From the NCBI GenBank assembly GCA_963560245.1, contig CAUWNS010000005.1:1-64000 (forward strand): a stretch of DNA of 64,000 bases. The letters are read 5' to 3'. The translations under genes and the position numbers were made by a program. The notes under the pieces were generated by a model. That model was not told the DNA's origin, ran no database searches, and was given only the letters and a program-made list of their open reading frames with translations. Of this stretch, positions 1 through 8,914 are shown piece by piece. This DNA comes from Pseudoruminococcus_B sp937901805 (GTDB taxonomy: Bacteria; Bacillota; Clostridia; Oscillospirales; Ruminococcaceae). The number at the start of each line of letters is the position of its first letter. Within the stretch, counting starts at the first letter, position 1.

Positions 1-22
1 GTGTAACTGTTAAATATTCCAT
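1..22 (-). CDS. Start of a leftward gene, unknown, cut by window edge
   Basis: An ATG at 22 reading left is preceded by AGGAGG (36-31) at an 8-nt spacing, and a good promoter lies upstream at 63-91. Only seven codons are visible (M-E-Y-L-T-V-T). That start resembles small helix-turn-helix or excisionase-type proteins of such elements, but seven residues cannot establish this. A second ATG at 29 is only one base from the ribosome-binding site and is less likely. Confidence 0.4.
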
Positions 23-62
23 CTTTCATACCTCCTGATTTGAGGGCTACTTATACAAATTT

Positions 63-91
63 AGTATATCACAATATCGGAACAATTACAA
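63..91 (-). promoter_or_regulatory. Promoter for the leftward gene at 22
   Basis: On the minus strand TTGTAA (91-86) and TATACT (68-63) are separated by exactly 17 bases, followed by the AGGAGG and ATG of the gene that runs off the window. Confidence 0.5.
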
Positions 92-188
92 TGTATTTCA
101 AAATTATTTTAACATATATTTGCCGATAATAGGCCGTTCGACAGATAGTGTAACAAAATAGTATGCCCTGCTTTTGCAAAAGCTATAC

Positions 189-228
189 AAACCCTCGCTG
201 AAAAAAACTTGATTTTCGGCGAGGGTTT
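189..228. terminator. Hairpin, probable terminator
   Basis: Two 16-base arms (189-204 and about 213-228) are complementary apart from one G-T position, with a short A/T-rich loop. It separates the leftward gene at base 22 from the mobilization module. Either strand could use it, since neither side has a long T run. Confidence 0.45.
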
Positions 229-229
229 T

Positions 230-760
230 GGTATAATAAATTCCCTCTTGAAAGAGGTTACAACTGAATACAAGATGTTTCGATTAGGAATGCGGTGTAA
301 GCCGCCCAACGCCTACGGTATGCTAAGAGAAAATACCGTCGTCTGCACTCTATGCTTTTTGGTACTGTCAGCGAGTGAACAGATGAACAAACAGTCCCGC
401 CTTTGAATTTCAAAGCCGTTACATAGAACATCATTTTGAAGCGAGAGCAAAGCTCCCGCCGATTTTTGATGTTTCTGTGTATCGGCTTTTTTGTTTTGCC
501 GATTACAACTGAATGACCGTCTGAATGGGATATGATTTTGCGATGACAGCTTTCTCGGAAAGCAGAGCGAAACAACGCCACTGAAAAACAGGGGCAGGAA
601 CGACATTCGGGTAAAACGGCAGAGAGAAAGATAGTGTCCATAAGTGTAGCGAGCATCGGATTGTACCCCCCACAATCCAAATCCACAGCCTAAAGGCGTG
701 TGGACTAATTCAGGGGAATACCCCTGCAAAAAGATAAGACACAAGAACGGAGATGATATT
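230..760. other. Gene-free region upstream of mob genes; putative oriT
   Basis: No convincing reading frame lies here. Just before the mobilization genes are three consecutive small hairpins: GGATTGT/ACAATCC (658-664 and 672-678), CCACA...TGTGG with an inner GCC/GGC (683-703), and CAGGGG-AATA-CCCCTG (711-726). Inverted repeats immediately upstream of mobC-mobA are where oriT normally lies, so I infer oriT within about 640-730. The nick site cannot be read from sequence alone. Confidence 0.4.
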
Positions 761-1054
761 TTGAACAAAGAAACCAATCAAAAAGTGCGTATCAAAGTAC
801 GATTGACCGAAGAAGAAAACGAAGAATTAAAACGCTGTGCAGAAGCCTGCGGACTGTCCCAAGCCGAATTTATCCGTCAGCTTTGCAAATGAAAAACACC
901 GAAGCCGCAACCTTCCAAAGAGTTTTGGGAACTGTTGAACGCCCTCTATGATGTTCATAACAGCTTTCAAAAATGTAGCAAATATGAGCCGTCTGCTTTG
1001 GAAATCTGCAAAGAAATTGAAAGTCTGATCCTCGATTTACAGGAGGCGTCATAA
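761..1054 (+). pseudogene. mobC-like relaxosome gene with an in-frame TGA
   Basis: The frame begins at TTG 761, with GGAG 8 bases upstream. It encodes a ribbon-helix-helix-like protein (KVRIKVRLTEEENEELKRCA, then LSQAEFIRQLCK), as in MobC-type accessory proteins that help the relaxase at oriT. Translation meets TGA at 890-892 after 43 codons. The same frame then continues in sensible protein sequence (...KEFWELLNALYDVHNSF...) to TAA 1052-1054, which overlaps the relaxase ATG by one base. The intact gene would be about 97 residues, typical for this family. The stop therefore looks like a nonsense change, possibly from GGA, or a sequencing error; two separate short proteins are less likely. Confidence 0.7.
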
Positions 1055-2412
1055 TGGCTACTACTTCTCTTTGGCATATTGAAGGCAGACTGAAAGACCT
1101 CATTGCCTATGTGGAAAATCCCGAAAAGACAAGAGCAGATACTCCGAACTTACAGCCGTTGTGGGATATATTTTCCTATGTCAGCCGCCCCGAAGCCACC
1201 GAGCAGGGTGAGTATGTTTCGGCTGTCAACTGTCTGAAAGAGATTGCATTACAACAGATGATTTTAACGAAAAAGCAGTATGGAAAGGAAAACGGATATA
1301 TCGCTTGGCACGGTTATCAGAGCTTTAAGCCGAACGAAGTCTCACCCGAACAGGCACACCAAATCGGATTGCAGACCGCAAAAGAAATGTGGGGCGATAA
1401 GTATCAGATTATCGTCACTACCCACCTTGACAAAGACCATCTGCACAATCATTTCTGCTTTAATTCTGTTTCCTTTCTTGACGGAAAGAAATACAACTAT
1501 TCCAAAGCCGAACAGAGAAAACTCCGTAATGTTTCCGACAGAATATGTATGGAACACGGCTTGTCGGTCATAGAAAATCCCCATAAATCACCCTCAAGGC
1601 AGGTATGGCTGGATGAAAAAAGTGGCAAGCCCACAAGGTACAATGTCTACCGTGAAGATGTAAAAGAAGCAATTAATTTCAGCCGCCGCCCCTACTATAT
1701 GGAGGAATATCTCAGGCGAAAAGGATATATTACCGACTTTACGGGAAAGCATTGGAAGATACGGTTGCCGCAGTACGAGCATTTTACAAGGCTTGATACG
1801 CTGGATAAAAGATGGACTCCCGAAAATATAGAGAGAACAATGGGAGCATACGCTTCTTTTGGAAACCGCAGGGCAACCATTAACTATCCGCCCCAAATGC
1901 CGCAGGACTTAATGAATTGGTTTCAACCTTTTCACAAGACAAGTCATATCTACAAACTGTATCTCCACTACTGCTATCTGTTAGGCGTTCTGCCGAAGAA
2001 TACGGAATACAAACCGACAAGCCCATATCTCAAAGAAGATTTAAGAAAACTTGAGGTGTTTTCCGAACAGGTGCGGTATATGAGCAAATACGGAATTGAA
2101 ACCTTTGATGATTTATATGCAGACAGAGAGAAATTGCAGAATGAAATGGATCAGCTGATCGCCTACCGCACCAAACTGCAAAACAAAATCCGCAGAGCCT
2201 CACCAGCCGAAAAAGAAACTCTTAGAGAAGAAAAGTCTAAGGTTACAGAACAGATTACTGCCCTACGAAAACAATTAAAACTCAATAAAGGAATTGAAGA
2301 ACGGTCAGCTAAAATCCAAGAGAAAACAGATATGCTCTATGCCAACGAATACAAAGCCAAAGAAGCCGAACAACACGGAAAATCACAGAAAAAGGAGAGA
2401 AACGTGAGATGA
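1054..2412 (+). CDS. Relaxase, MobA/VirD2 type
   Basis: 452 residues. It would nick oriT and stay bound to the transferred strand. The N-terminal half carries the family metal-binding motif H124-x-D126-x-x-H129-x-H131-x-H133 within THLDKDHLHNHF. The C-terminal third, from about residue 345, is a charged helical, probably coiled-coil tail. The ATG overlaps the last base of the mobC-like frame (TAATG), and the stop overlaps the next gene (ATGA), so the three genes look translationally coupled. The catalytic tyrosine should be near the N terminus but cannot be assigned with certainty. Confidence 0.9.
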   Translation: MATTSLWHIEGRLKDLIAYVENPEKTRADTPNLQPLWDIFSYVSRPEATEQGEYVSAVNCLKEIALQQMILTKKQYGKENGYIAWHGYQSFKPNEVSPEQAHQIGLQTAKEMWGDKYQIIVTTHLDKDHLHNHFCFNSVSFLDGKKYNYSKAEQRKLRNVSDRICMEHGLSVIENPHKSPSRQVWLDEKSGKPTRYNVYREDVKEAINFSRRPYYMEEYLRRKGYITDFTGKHWKIRLPQYEHFTRLDTLDKRWTPENIERTMGAYASFGNRRATINYPPQMPQDLMNWFQPFHKTSHIYKLYLHYCYLLGVLPKNTEYKPTSPYLKEDLRKLEVFSEQVRYMSKYGIETFDDLYADREKLQNEMDQLIAYRTKLQNKIRRASPAEKETLREEKSKVTEQITALRKQLKLNKGIEERSAKIQEKTDMLYANEYKAKEAEQHGKSQKKERNVR

Positions 2413-2681
2413 CAGACAATATTCTTTACCTTGATGAACAGGGCTACCCTTGCGATGATTACAGAGATATTCACGAAGCAATTGAAGAAACTACGAAAAT
2501 GCTTCTGTCAATGACAAAAGCAGAACGCATTGAGTGGTTTCGTAAAAGCAGGTATCCCTATCCCATCAACTTTGATATGGAAATCGGAGGTACAGTTTAT
2601 TCCGTATCCAGTCATTTTAACAGAACCGCAAACGAAAGTTTACAGGAAAAGGCACAGCGAATTATCCTGAACAAGCTGTAA
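2409..2681 (+). CDS. Small element-encoded protein, function unknown
   Basis: 90 residues, overlapping the relaxase stop by four bases (ATGA). The sequence is acidic with aromatic patches (MTDNILYLDEQGYPCDDY...). It has no membrane segment and no motif I can name. Similar-sized proteins commonly lie between the relaxase and the serine recombinase in gut Firmicutes elements. A role in mobilization or excision is only inferred from position. Confidence 0.7.
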   Translation: MTDNILYLDEQGYPCDDYRDIHEAIEETTKMLLSMTKAERIEWFRKSRYPYPINFDMEIGGTVYSVSSHFNRTANESLQEKAQRIILNKL

Positions 2682-2707
2682 AGCTTTCACTGTATCACAT
2701 TAAAGCG

Positions 2708-2736
2708 TTGAATTTCAGCGGCGAATATGGTATGAT
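2708..2736 (+). promoter_or_regulatory. Promoter for the serine recombinase
   Basis: TTGAAT (2708-2713) and TATGAT (2731-2736) have a 17-base spacer. A strong ribosome-binding site (GGAAAGGAG, 2771-2779) precedes the ATG at 2784. The recombinase can therefore be expressed independently of the mob genes. Confidence 0.6.
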
Positions 2737-2783
2737 GGGTTCACCTACAAATCAAATCATATCTGGCTGCGGAAAGGAGAACT

Positions 2784-4463
2784 ATGAATACAAAACAGTC
2801 AGGTAAACGAATTACCGCTCTGTACGCAAGGCTTTCCCGTGATGACGAGAAAGACGGCATATCAGGCAGTATTCAAAATCAAAAAGTCATTCTTGAAAAG
2901 TACGCAAAGGATAATCATTTGCCCAATCCCCGTTTTTTCTATGACGATGGATTTTCAGGGGTAACCTTTACAAGACCTGCATTTATGGAAATTATGGAAC
3001 TTGCCGAACAGGGTATGGTAGGGACTATCGTAGTCAAAGATCATTCCCGGCTTGGCAGAAACCGTCTTGTTGTCGGTCAGCTTTTGGAAGAAGATTTTGT
3101 CCGTTTGGATGTGCGGTATATCGCTATTATGGACAACATTGACACCGAAAAAGGTATCAGCGATATTGTTCCTATGCAGGACTTATTCAACGAATGGCAC
3201 GCAAAAAATACCAGCGATAAGGTACGCAGGGTAATGCAAAGCAAGGGGATGTCGGGCAAACCGCTTACTACCAATCCGCCTTTCGGGTATATGAAAAATC
3301 CCGAAAACAAAGACGAATGGCTTGTGGACGAACCTGCCGCAAAGGTGGTAAGACAAATCTTTGAGATGTGTGTTTCAGGCTTAGGACCGACGCAGATAGC
3401 AAAACGGCTTCATTCTGAAAAAGTGCTTACGCCCACAGAGTATTGGAACAGTATCGGCAGAAAATGCAGTAAACCGCCCGTCGTTCCATATAATTGGTGT
3501 GCGGCAACAGTTGCAGATATTCTTGACAAGCAGGAATATTGCGGTGATACTGTCAACTTCCGTACCACAAGCAAGTCTTTCAAACTCAAAAAGCGTTTGG
3601 AAAGACCGCAGGAGGACTGGAAGATATTTGAGAACACGCACCCTGCAATCATTGACCGGGAAACCTTTGAGTTGGTACAGGAATTGCGAAAGCACCGTCG
3701 CAGACCGAATCGCACAGGCGAGATCAGTATGTTTTCAGGACTGCTCTACTGTGCGGATTGCGGTGAAAAACTGTATTACAGCGTAACGAACAACTACAAA
3801 CGGGAACAAGCCTATTTCTTTTGTTCCACATACCGCAAAAACTCTAATGTATGCTCTGCCCATTATGTTCGGGAAAAGATTGTGGAGCAGCTCGTTCTTG
3901 AGAGTATGCAGAGGGTATTATGGTATGTGCAGAGTTACGAAAAGTTATTCGCACAAAGGCAGTTGGCGGAGTTTGGCGAGAAGCAAAAGAAAGAGCTTAC
4001 TGAAAAGCGCAGGGAGCTTGATAAGGCGAAACTGCGTGTCCGTGAGATTGACGGAATTATCCAAAAACTTTATGAGGACAACGCAGCGGGTAAAATCAGC
4101 GACGGGCGTTTTGCCACAATGTCGATGTCACTGGAAAACGAGCAGAGCGAGTTAAAAGACCGTATTCCCTCTTTGGAGGATGAGCTTGAGAACGCAAAAA
4201 TCAGAACCGAAGGCTTACAGCAATTTATTGACAAAGCGAAGCAAGTTACCCGCCTCGAAGCTCTCACGCCCGAGTTGGTACACGAATTTATTGAGAAAAT
4301 CGTAGTATCTGCACCTAAATACAAGGACGGAAAGCGATACCAAAGCGTAGAAATTTACTACAATGGTGTTGGAATTATCCGTGAACCTACTCCCGAAGAA
4401 ATGGAAGAATACTTTGAGGAACATATCAAGAACAAGCCTTCCTTGAAGGCAAAAACGGCATAG
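2784..4463 (+). CDS. Large serine recombinase (element integrase)
   Basis: 559 residues. Domains in order: an N-terminal resolvase domain with the nucleophile in YARLSRDDE (Ser18) and the HSRLGRNRL helix, a recombinase domain from about residue 165, a zinc-ribbon-like part (CADCGEKLYY... then FFCSTYRKNSNVC) near 320-360, and a long coiled coil at about 390-490. This is the TnpX/large serine integrase architecture, which excises the element as a circle and reinserts it without sequence homology. As usual, the gene sits at the element end and reads outward. It looks intact. Confidence 0.93.
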   Translation: MNTKQSGKRITALYARLSRDDEKDGISGSIQNQKVILEKYAKDNHLPNPRFFYDDGFSGVTFTRPAFMEIMELAEQGMVGTIVVKDHSRLGRNRLVVGQLLEEDFVRLDVRYIAIMDNIDTEKGISDIVPMQDLFNEWHAKNTSDKVRRVMQSKGMSGKPLTTNPPFGYMKNPENKDEWLVDEPAAKVVRQIFEMCVSGLGPTQIAKRLHSEKVLTPTEYWNSIGRKCSKPPVVPYNWCAATVADILDKQEYCGDTVNFRTTSKSFKLKKRLERPQEDWKIFENTHPAIIDRETFELVQELRKHRRRPNRTGEISMFSGLLYCADCGEKLYYSVTNNYKREQAYFFCSTYRKNSNVCSAHYVREKIVEQLVLESMQRVLWYVQSYEKLFAQRQLAEFGEKQKKELTEKRRELDKAKLRVREIDGIIQKLYEDNAAGKISDGRFATMSMSLENEQSELKDRIPSLEDELENAKIRTEGLQQFIDKAKQVTRLEALTPELVHEFIEKIVVSAPKYKDGKRYQSVEIYYNGVGIIREPTPEEMEEYFEEHIKNKPSLKAKTA

Positions 4464-4513
4464 CCATTGGCTACACCGATTTAACACAACTATTATTAAA
4501 CTTAAAACACAAA

Positions 4514-4553
4514 AGCCTTTGGGGCACCTTCCTTACGGAGCGTGCCCCAAGGG
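4514..4553. terminator. Bidirectional terminator at the element/chromosome junction
   Basis: Complementary 11-base arms centred on TTTGGGGCAC and GTGCCCCAAG, with one wobble and a 14-base loop, flanked by A and T runs. It lies between two convergent genes, the recombinase and the DUF1846 gene. Confidence 0.7.
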
Positions 4554-4574
4554 CATGCCTTTTGTATGATCTGA

Positions 4575-6062
4575 TTACCGGTGGTACAGCTTGTCCCCTG
4601 CCTGGTACTGAGGCTCGCAGGTAAGGTTGACGCCCAGTTTCCGGAAAACCGATTCGTCTACATGGGAGAGTATAACCGAAGAGTGCACTTCGCAGCCGCG
4701 CAGCTTGGAAAGTTGCTCTAATGCATATGCGGCAGTGGGATTGGTAGCGGCGCTGATGGACAGGGCGATGAGTACCTCATCCGTGTGCAGACGCGGATTT
4801 TGGCTCCCCAGATGACGGGTTTTCAGGTTCTGGATTGGTTCAATGACAATGGGGGAAATCAGATGGATATCGTGGCTGATTCCGCCCAGATGTTTGAGCG
4901 CATTGAGGATTAAAGCCGCACAGGAACCGAGCAGAGGGGAGGTTCCTCCAGTGATGATGGCGCCGTCCGGAAGTTCTATTGCAGAAGCTGGGTTTCCGGA
5001 TTCCTCTGCGCGGGAAAGGGCGGGGGCGACTACGGCGCGGTCCTGGGAAGTAATTCCCGCCTGGTTCATAATCAGCTCAACTTTATAGACGACGTCTCCC
5101 CCGGCACGTCCCTGTTTTTGTGCGCAGAGCGCCTGGTAATACCGCCGGATAATCTCCTGTTTGGAGGCTTCCCGGACAGCTTCGTCGTCAAAAATGCACT
5201 TGCCTACCATATTGACCCCCATATCGGTCGGGGATTGGTAAGGGCTTTTCCCAACAATTTTTTCAAAAATGGCGTTGAGGACAGGGAAAATTTCCACATC
5301 ACGGTTATAGTTGACTGTAGTTTCCCCATAAGCTTCCAAATGGAACGGGTCAATCATATTGACGTCGTTTAGATCCGCAGTAGCTGCTTCGTAGGCCAGA
5401 TTGACCGGGTGTTTGAGAGGCAGGTTCCAGATTGGAAACGTCTCAAATTTAGCATAGCCGGCTTTTTTGCCGCGTTTGTACTCATGGTAAAGCTGGGAAA
5501 GACAGACGGCCATTTTTCCGCTTCCCGGTCCCGGAGCGGTGACAACGACCAAGGGGCGGGTCGTCTCCACATAATCGTTTTTTCCATATCCTTCGTCGCT
5601 GACGATCAGCGGGATATTGGAGGGATAGCCTGGAATTTGATAGTGGGTATAGACTTTCAGGCCCAGTTGGGAGAGCCTTGCCTTGAAGTTATCAGCAGCA
5701 GGCTGGCCGTTGTACTGTGTGATGACTACGCTGCCGACAAAGAGCCCGATCCCCCGGAAGGCATCGATCAGGCGGAGGACGTCCATTTCATAGGTGATGC
5801 CGAGATCTGCCCGCACCTTATTTTTTTCGATATCCCCGGCGCTGATGACAACCAGGATTTCCGCCTGTTCCTTGAGTTTGGCGAGCATCCGGATTTTACT
5901 ATCCGGCGCAAAGCCCGGAAGCACGCGGGATGCGTGGTAATCGTCAAACAATTTGCCCCCAAACTCCAGGTACAGTTTGTTGTCAAACTGGGAAATCCTT
6001 TCCAAAATCCGCTCCGACTGCATTTTTAAATATTTTTCATTGTCAAACCCTGATTTTACCAT
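4575..6062 (-). CDS. DUF1846 domain-containing protein
   Basis: 495 residues, the usual length for this family, covering the whole domain. A glycine-rich loop APGPGSGK at 176-183 resembles a nucleotide-binding turn. Further conserved stretches are MIDPFHLEAYGETTVNYNRD and the C-terminal HTDEVLIALSISAATNPTA. Members are common in Clostridia and lactic acid bacteria; structures exist, but as far as I know no firm biochemical role. The ATG at 6062 has AAGGAG 9 bases upstream. It is monocistronic by position and bounded by the element terminator downstream. Confidence 0.9.
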   Translation of the reverse strand: MVKSGFDNEKYLKMQSERILERISQFDNKLYLEFGGKLFDDYHASRVLPGFAPDSKIRMLAKLKEQAEILVVISAGDIEKNKVRADLGITYEMDVLRLIDAFRGIGLFVGSVVITQYNGQPAADNFKARLSQLGLKVYTHYQIPGYPSNIPLIVSDEGYGKNDYVETTRPLVVVTAPGPGSGKMAVCLSQLYHEYKRGKKAGYAKFETFPIWNLPLKHPVNLAYEAATADLNDVNMIDPFHLEAYGETTVNYNRDVEIFPVLNAIFEKIVGKSPYQSPTDMGVNMVGKCIFDDEAVREASKQEIIRRYYQALCAQKQGRAGGDVVYKVELIMNQAGITSQDRAVVAPALSRAEESGNPASAIELPDGAIITGGTSPLLGSCAALILNALKHLGGISHDIHLISPIVIEPIQNLKTRHLGSQNPRLHTDEVLIALSISAATNPTAAYALEQLSKLRGCEVHSSVILSHVDESVFRKLGVNLTCEPQYQAGDKLYHR

Positions 6063-6309
6063 TTGCCGCGCTCCTTTTCCCGTTTTTCCCCGCTTATAAA
6101 ATACAAAGCTGGGATCTGAAGAAATTCCGTTTTCATTCCTCTTTATTATAAAAAATTTACCCGTCTTTTACAACTGAAACAGGCTGTTCAGAAAGAGAAA
6201 AAGCAGCGCTTTTCCCTTGCCGGATACAGCGAAACGCACAAAACAAAATTTTGCCTGGAAAAGAATGGCGGGTTGACAAAGACAGGGGTAATGATTGTAC
6301 AAATCAAAA

Positions 6310-6337
6310 AATCCGGCGTCAGTATTGACGCCGGATT
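6310..6337 (-). terminator. Terminator of the first MATE gene
   Basis: A perfect 12-bp stem (AATCCGGCGTCA with TGACGCCGGATT) and a 4-base loop, followed on the minus strand by a T run, just downstream of the MATE stop. Confidence 0.85.
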
Positions 6338-6352
6338 TCTAATCTGCATTTA

Positions 6353-7843
6353 TTACACACGCGCTGTTTTCCATTTTCCTGAATTGTAGCGGATAAGGAC
6401 AAGCAGAGAGCGCAGCAGCTGGTCGGAAACGAGCGCCAGCCATGCGCCGTACAATCCCCAGTGGAATACATGGATCGTGAGCAGAGCCAATCCCGGACGG
6501 ACAAGCAGCACCGTGATAAAGGTGATGACAGCGGTTGCCCTGGTATCTCCTGCGCCGCGCAGTGCGCCGGAAAGGATAAACTGCGAGGACTGGAACGGCT
6601 GCAAAAAGGCGACAAACATCAAGATTTGGGCTCCCATATTCACGATTTGCGGATCGTTGTTATACAGCCCCACAATCTGCCTGCCAAACAGGAAGAAGCA
6701 AATGCCGATAATTAAAGAAACCCCCATGCCAATTCTCCTGGTGCGGCTGGTATAGGCCTGAGCCATATCCGGTCTGCGTTTGCCAAGGCTTTGCCCAAGC
6801 AGAGAAGTGGCGGCGACGCCAAAGGCCTGCCCGGTCATAAACGATAGGGCCTGGATATTGATGCAGACCTGGTGAGTGGCAAACAGCACAGTTCCCAAAG
6901 ACGCGACGGTTTTGGAATAGGTAATCATACCGGCACGCATTGCAAACTGTTCAATCATGGCAGGGAAACCGATCCGGAAAATATGAACCAGTTCTTCGAA
7001 ATTTGGTTTGAACCCATCGCGTAGGCGCAGATGCAGATAGCGTTTTCCGCTCATGACATAGATGAGTGCGATGACAAAGGCGACAAATTGACCAAGGATG
7101 GTTGCAAGGGAAGCACCGGCCACCCCCAATTTTGGGAAACCAAAACTTCCATAAATCAGCAGATAATTGAATACGACGTTGACAATATTGGCAATCAGGT
7201 TGTAGATCATGGCCGTCCGGGAATCCCCGACGCCGCGCAGAGTTGCTGTAAACGTGGTGGTTAAAGCCATAAAAATAAAGCCAATCATCTGGATCTGAAG
7301 GTACTGGGTTCCGCCGACAAGGGTCTGTTCGTCCGCAGCGCCCATAAAGGCGACCAGGGGTTCGGAAAAAACATAACCCACTACCGAAGCAACGGCAGAG
7401 ATTAGAAAAGTCAGAAGCAGCGCCTGGCGCAGAATCATATTCGCTTTTTTGGGTTCCCCGGCGCCTTTGTAGCGCGCGACCATGGCAGTGGCGCCGACAT
7501 TGAGCGCCTGGATCATAGTCATCATCAGGAATTTCGGCTGTGTAGTCAACCCGACAGAGGTGATTGCCCAGGCACCGAGCTGGCCGACCATCATCATATC
7601 CACCATTGAGGCAAGCTGGGTTAACGTAAGTTCAATCAGGGAAGGCCATGCAATGTGGATAATATCTTTATACAGCATTTTGGACTGCACCCCTTTGGGG
7701 AGCGTTTTTTCCACACGATCGGTCAGGCCATAGGTTTTTTCATCCGTGCCCATCTCTACATAATCGAGGGCTAGAGTATAATTATCTTTTTTCTTACTGG
7801 AAAGAGGAGTGTTTGGTTCCTCGACAGATGTTTCTTGTTTCAT
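6353..7843 (-). CDS. MATE family efflux transporter (copy 1)
   Basis: 496 residues with about twelve hydrophobic segments and a cytoplasmic N-terminal tail of about 55 residues before the first helix (IIHIAWPSLIELTLTQLAS). The two homologous halves each start with the MATE pattern (MMMVGQLGAWAIT and the second-half GAMRAG/QVCINIQALSFMTGQAFG region). Family members export cationic drugs or metabolites using Na+ or H+ gradients. The substrate here is unknown. It is one of four MATE genes in this window, and the long tail sets it apart from the other three. Confidence 0.92.
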   Translation of the reverse strand: MKQETSVEEPNTPLSSKKKDNYTLALDYVEMGTDEKTYGLTDRVEKTLPKGVQSKMLYKDIIHIAWPSLIELTLTQLASMVDMMMVGQLGAWAITSVGLTTQPKFLMMTMIQALNVGATAMVARYKGAGEPKKANMILRQALLLTFLISAVASVVGYVFSEPLVAFMGAADEQTLVGGTQYLQIQMIGFIFMALTTTFTATLRGVGDSRTAMIYNLIANIVNVVFNYLLIYGSFGFPKLGVAGASLATILGQFVAFVIALIYVMSGKRYLHLRLRDGFKPNFEELVHIFRIGFPAMIEQFAMRAGMITYSKTVASLGTVLFATHQVCINIQALSFMTGQAFGVAATSLLGQSLGKRRPDMAQAYTSRTRRIGMGVSLIIGICFFLFGRQIVGLYNNDPQIVNMGAQILMFVAFLQPFQSSQFILSGALRGAGDTRATAVITFITVLLVRPGLALLTIHVFHWGLYGAWLALVSDQLLRSLLVLIRYNSGKWKTARV

Positions 7844-8040
7844 AGGAATACCCCTGGTTTAAAGAGCCAGGCTTTGTCACCATCCTTCTCATTTTTGTTA
7901 AAATCATTACAGAATACTGTTTATAATTATACAACTTACTTGTTTAGATGTCTACATATTCAAATGAATATAGAATTAATGACAAATCTATATTAATTTT
8001 TGGGGATAATCTGCATATTGAAATTTTAGAATGCAAAAAA

Positions 8041-8070
8041 ACACACTTTTCCTTTTGGGAAAAGTGTGCA
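8041..8070 (-). terminator. Terminator of the NYN gene
   Basis: CACACTTTTCC pairs with GGAAAAGTGTG around a short T-rich loop. On the minus strand it is followed by a T run, five bases after the NYN stop codon. Confidence 0.8.
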
Positions 8071-8075
8071 AGGGA

Positions 8076-8825
8076 TTAGAGCCTGTTTTTTATAAAATTA
8101 TGGGTAATATGGGAATTTGTGGTGCGGCGGGAGATGATTTCAAAACAGCCCAGGGATTCTACTAAAGGGGTAAGCTTGCTGAACCCATAGTTCCTGGTAT
8201 CAAAATCCGGGTGGCGTTTGCTGAGCATATTCCCAACGTCGCCTAAAAAGGCCCATCCGTCTTCATCTGAAACCTCGGTGACAATGGTGCGGATTGCCTG
8301 TACCAGATCGGAAAGATCATCCTGCACTTTGTTTTTGGTTTCCTTTTTCACGGTGCGTCCGGGGATTTTTTCCTGGGGTGCGGAGATATAGAGCGTTTCC
8401 AGGTATTTAAACTTTTCACAGGCGACAATAAAGGGGCGCGGTGTTTTTTTCTCCCCCATTCCAAGGACATACATCCCCGCCTCCCTCAGGCGTGCAGCCA
8501 GGCGGGTGAAATCGCTGTCGCTGGAGACAATACAAAATCCGTCCACATTTTCCGAATACAGGATATCCATTGCGTCGATGATCAAAGCGCTGTCGGTGGC
8601 GTTTTTTCCTGTGGTATAGCCGTATTGCTGAATTGGAGTAATAGAATATTCCAGCAGGGTTTCTTTCCAGGAACCAAGCTGGGGTTTGGTCCAGTCCCCA
8701 TAAATTCTTTTATAAGTGGGGATGCCATGGTTTGCAATTTCATCTAGAATATACTTGATGTATTTTTGAGAGACGTTATCCGCGTCAATCAGGACTGCTA
8801 TTTTTCTCTCATTTTCCGTGTTGAT
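8076..8825 (-). CDS. NYN (PIN-like) domain protein, start codon abnormal
   Basis: About 249 residues if read from ATC at 8825. An N-terminal NYN nuclease-like domain shows the acidic residues expected for RNA cleavage: LIDADN (about 12-17), a central NATDSALIIDAMD and SSDSDF (101-106). It is followed by a C-terminal OST-HTH/LOTUS-like RNA-binding region (about 165-249). The first ATG in this frame, at 8585, would delete the first catalytic aspartates. No ATG, GTG or TTG exists between the upstream in-frame TAA and the conserved LIDADN. Either a rare ATC start is used (AAAGGA sits just upstream), or one A is missing from the A5 tract at the codons for RKI, which would join an upstream ATG. Confidence 0.8.
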   Translation of the reverse strand: MNTENERKIAVLIDADNVSQKYIKYILDEIANHGIPTYKRIYGDWTKPQLGSWKETLLEYSITPIQQYGYTTGKNATDSALIIDAMDILYSENVDGFCIVSSDSDFTRLAARLREAGMYVLGMGEKKTPRPFIVACEKFKYLETLYISAPQEKIPGRTVKKETKNKVQDDLSDLVQAIRTIVTEVSDEDGWAFLGDVGNMLSKRHPDFDTRNYGFSKLTPLVESLGCFEIISRRTTNSHITHNFIKNRL

Positions 8826-8914
8826 CCCATCCTTTCTTGATTTGATTCCAGCAGGATATCCATTTTATTATAATACAGCATCAGAAAAAAGAAAACGAAA
8901 AATCCGCTGGGATT

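Larger units (their letters stand above)
1..4510. mobile_element. End of an integrative mobilizable element
   Basis: The order oriT-like hairpins, mobC-like gene, relaxase, small element protein and large serine recombinase is the mobilization and integration module of elements that excise by a serine recombinase and are moved by a helper conjugation system. Ordinary chromosomal genes begin at 4575 on the opposite strand. The far end lies before base 1. The near boundary should fall between the recombinase stop (4463) and the terminator starting at 4514, but I see no clear target-site duplication. Cargo genes, if any, are outside the window. Confidence 0.75.
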
